Assembly (NCBI GenBank): GCA_025210695.1
Contig: JAOARE010000025.1
Location: forward strand, 1 to 34,979
DNA from: Rickettsiales bacterium
Lineage (GTDB): Bacteria; Pseudomonadota; Alphaproteobacteria; Rickettsiales; CANDYO01
Direction of reading: 5' to 3'
Length of the DNA: 34,979 nt
In this document: piece by piece, positions 34,722 through 34,979 of the stretch
How the letters are laid out: every line of letters starts with the position of its first letter
How positions within the stretch are numbered: the first letter of the stretch is position 1
Notes under the pieces: generated by a model
The model's input: only the letters and a program-made list of their open reading frames with translations
Databases searched by the model: none
Told to the model about the DNA's origin: nothing
Position numbers and translations under genes: made by a program

Positions 34722-34979
34722 ATGTCTCGTGCAAAAAATGGCGTTGTTGCAAAAAGACGCCACAAAAAGGTTTTAAAATTAGCAAAAGGTTTCCGCGGTA
34801 GATCAAAAAATTGCTTCCGTATTGCCATCGGAAAAGTAGAAAAAGCATTACAATATGCTTATAGAGATCGTCGCACTCGTAAGCGCGACTTCCGTGCTCT
34901 ATGGATCCAAAGAATCAATGCTGGCGTTCGTCAACATGGATTGGTTTATTCTCAATTCATTAACGGGCTGACACTTGCA
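34722..34979 (+). CDS. rplT: 50S ribosomal protein L20, cut by the right window edge
   Basis: The first 86 residues of L20 are present (usual length about 118). It starts [20 protein letters not shown] and carries [15 protein letters not shown] and [20 protein letters not shown], all diagnostic. The frame is open at the last base. An AAGGAT ribosome site overlaps the rpmI stop. L20 represses its own operon in several bacteria by binding the leader RNA. Confidence 0.96.
   Translation, partial: MSRAKNGVVAKRRHKKVLKLAKGFRGRSKNCFRIAIGKVEKALQYAYRDRRTRKRDFRALWIQRINAGVRQHGLVYSQFINGLTLA

Noticed and set aside
34426..34848. A 140-codon open frame on the minus strand across rpmI and rplT
   Set aside because: It is the reverse-strand shadow of two certain ribosomal protein genes and shows no family motif.
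1..34979. CRISPR array, tRNA, rRNA or toxin-antitoxin pair
   Set aside because: No regularly spaced repeats, no cloverleaf-like GC-rich segment with a TTCRA loop, and no recognised toxin or antitoxin fold were found by eye.

Overview
The window is AT-rich, compact and gene-dense, and looks like the chromosome of an alphaproteobacterial intracellular bacterium, most likely of the order Rickettsiales (a symbiont of protists or arthropods). The reasoning is the gene mix: a stand-alone NuoF of respiratory complex I, a LolC/LolD lipoprotein exporter, PgpA, a YhdP/AsmA-like protein, many amino-acid importers and no biosynthetic pathway, candidate host-interaction proteins, and decayed insertion sequences. 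The taxonomic placement is inference; no rRNA or tRNA gene was seen.

Layout. 1-430: remnant of an IS1-family transposase running off the left edge. 525-3717: a pentapeptide-repeat/membrane protein of unknown role converging on dsbD. 3849-8469: a large AsmA-like protein converging on uvrB. 8626-13592: a small cysteine-rich membrane protein, then a tight minus-strand operon lolC-lolD-outer-membrane barrel-GT2 glycosyltransferase-pgpA, in which the glycosyltransferase is broken by a one-base deletion. 13719-14315: rpmB-rpmE and a strong intrinsic terminator. 14325-21175: an amino-acid uptake block with two tandem aromatic amino-acid permeases, tspO plus a YfcH-type epimerase, and a TrpR-like regulator heading a TrpXYZ-like ABC importer, with a long palindrome over the regulator's promoter. 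21307-25131: a coupled operon of YihY, a two-domain retropepsin-like protease and a patatin phospholipase, converging on nuoF. 25288-28866: a cytosolic class-3 lipase, then a GlnHP-fusion/GlnQ importer divergent from argR with an ARG-box-like site inside the importer promoter. 29296-33870: a three-gene signalling operon (1115-residue multi-PAS sensor kinase, Rcp1-like response regulator, soluble histidine kinase). 33850-34358: a deleted IS1595-family element whose terminal repeat supplies the end of the second kinase. 34369-34979: promoter, palindrome, rpmI and the start of rplT.

How it fits together. Two transporter loci, each paired with its own amino-acid-type repressor (TrpR-like and ArgR) and each with a palindrome placed over the promoter, suggest that this auxotroph senses amino-acid supply and adjusts import. 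The lol-barrel-glycosyltransferase operon and DsbD point to envelope building; the lipase, patatin, protease and pentapeptide protein are candidates for host or membrane interaction. Six of seven convergent gene junctions overlap or nearly touch, leaving almost no room for terminators. All functions are assigned by reading motifs, not by database search.
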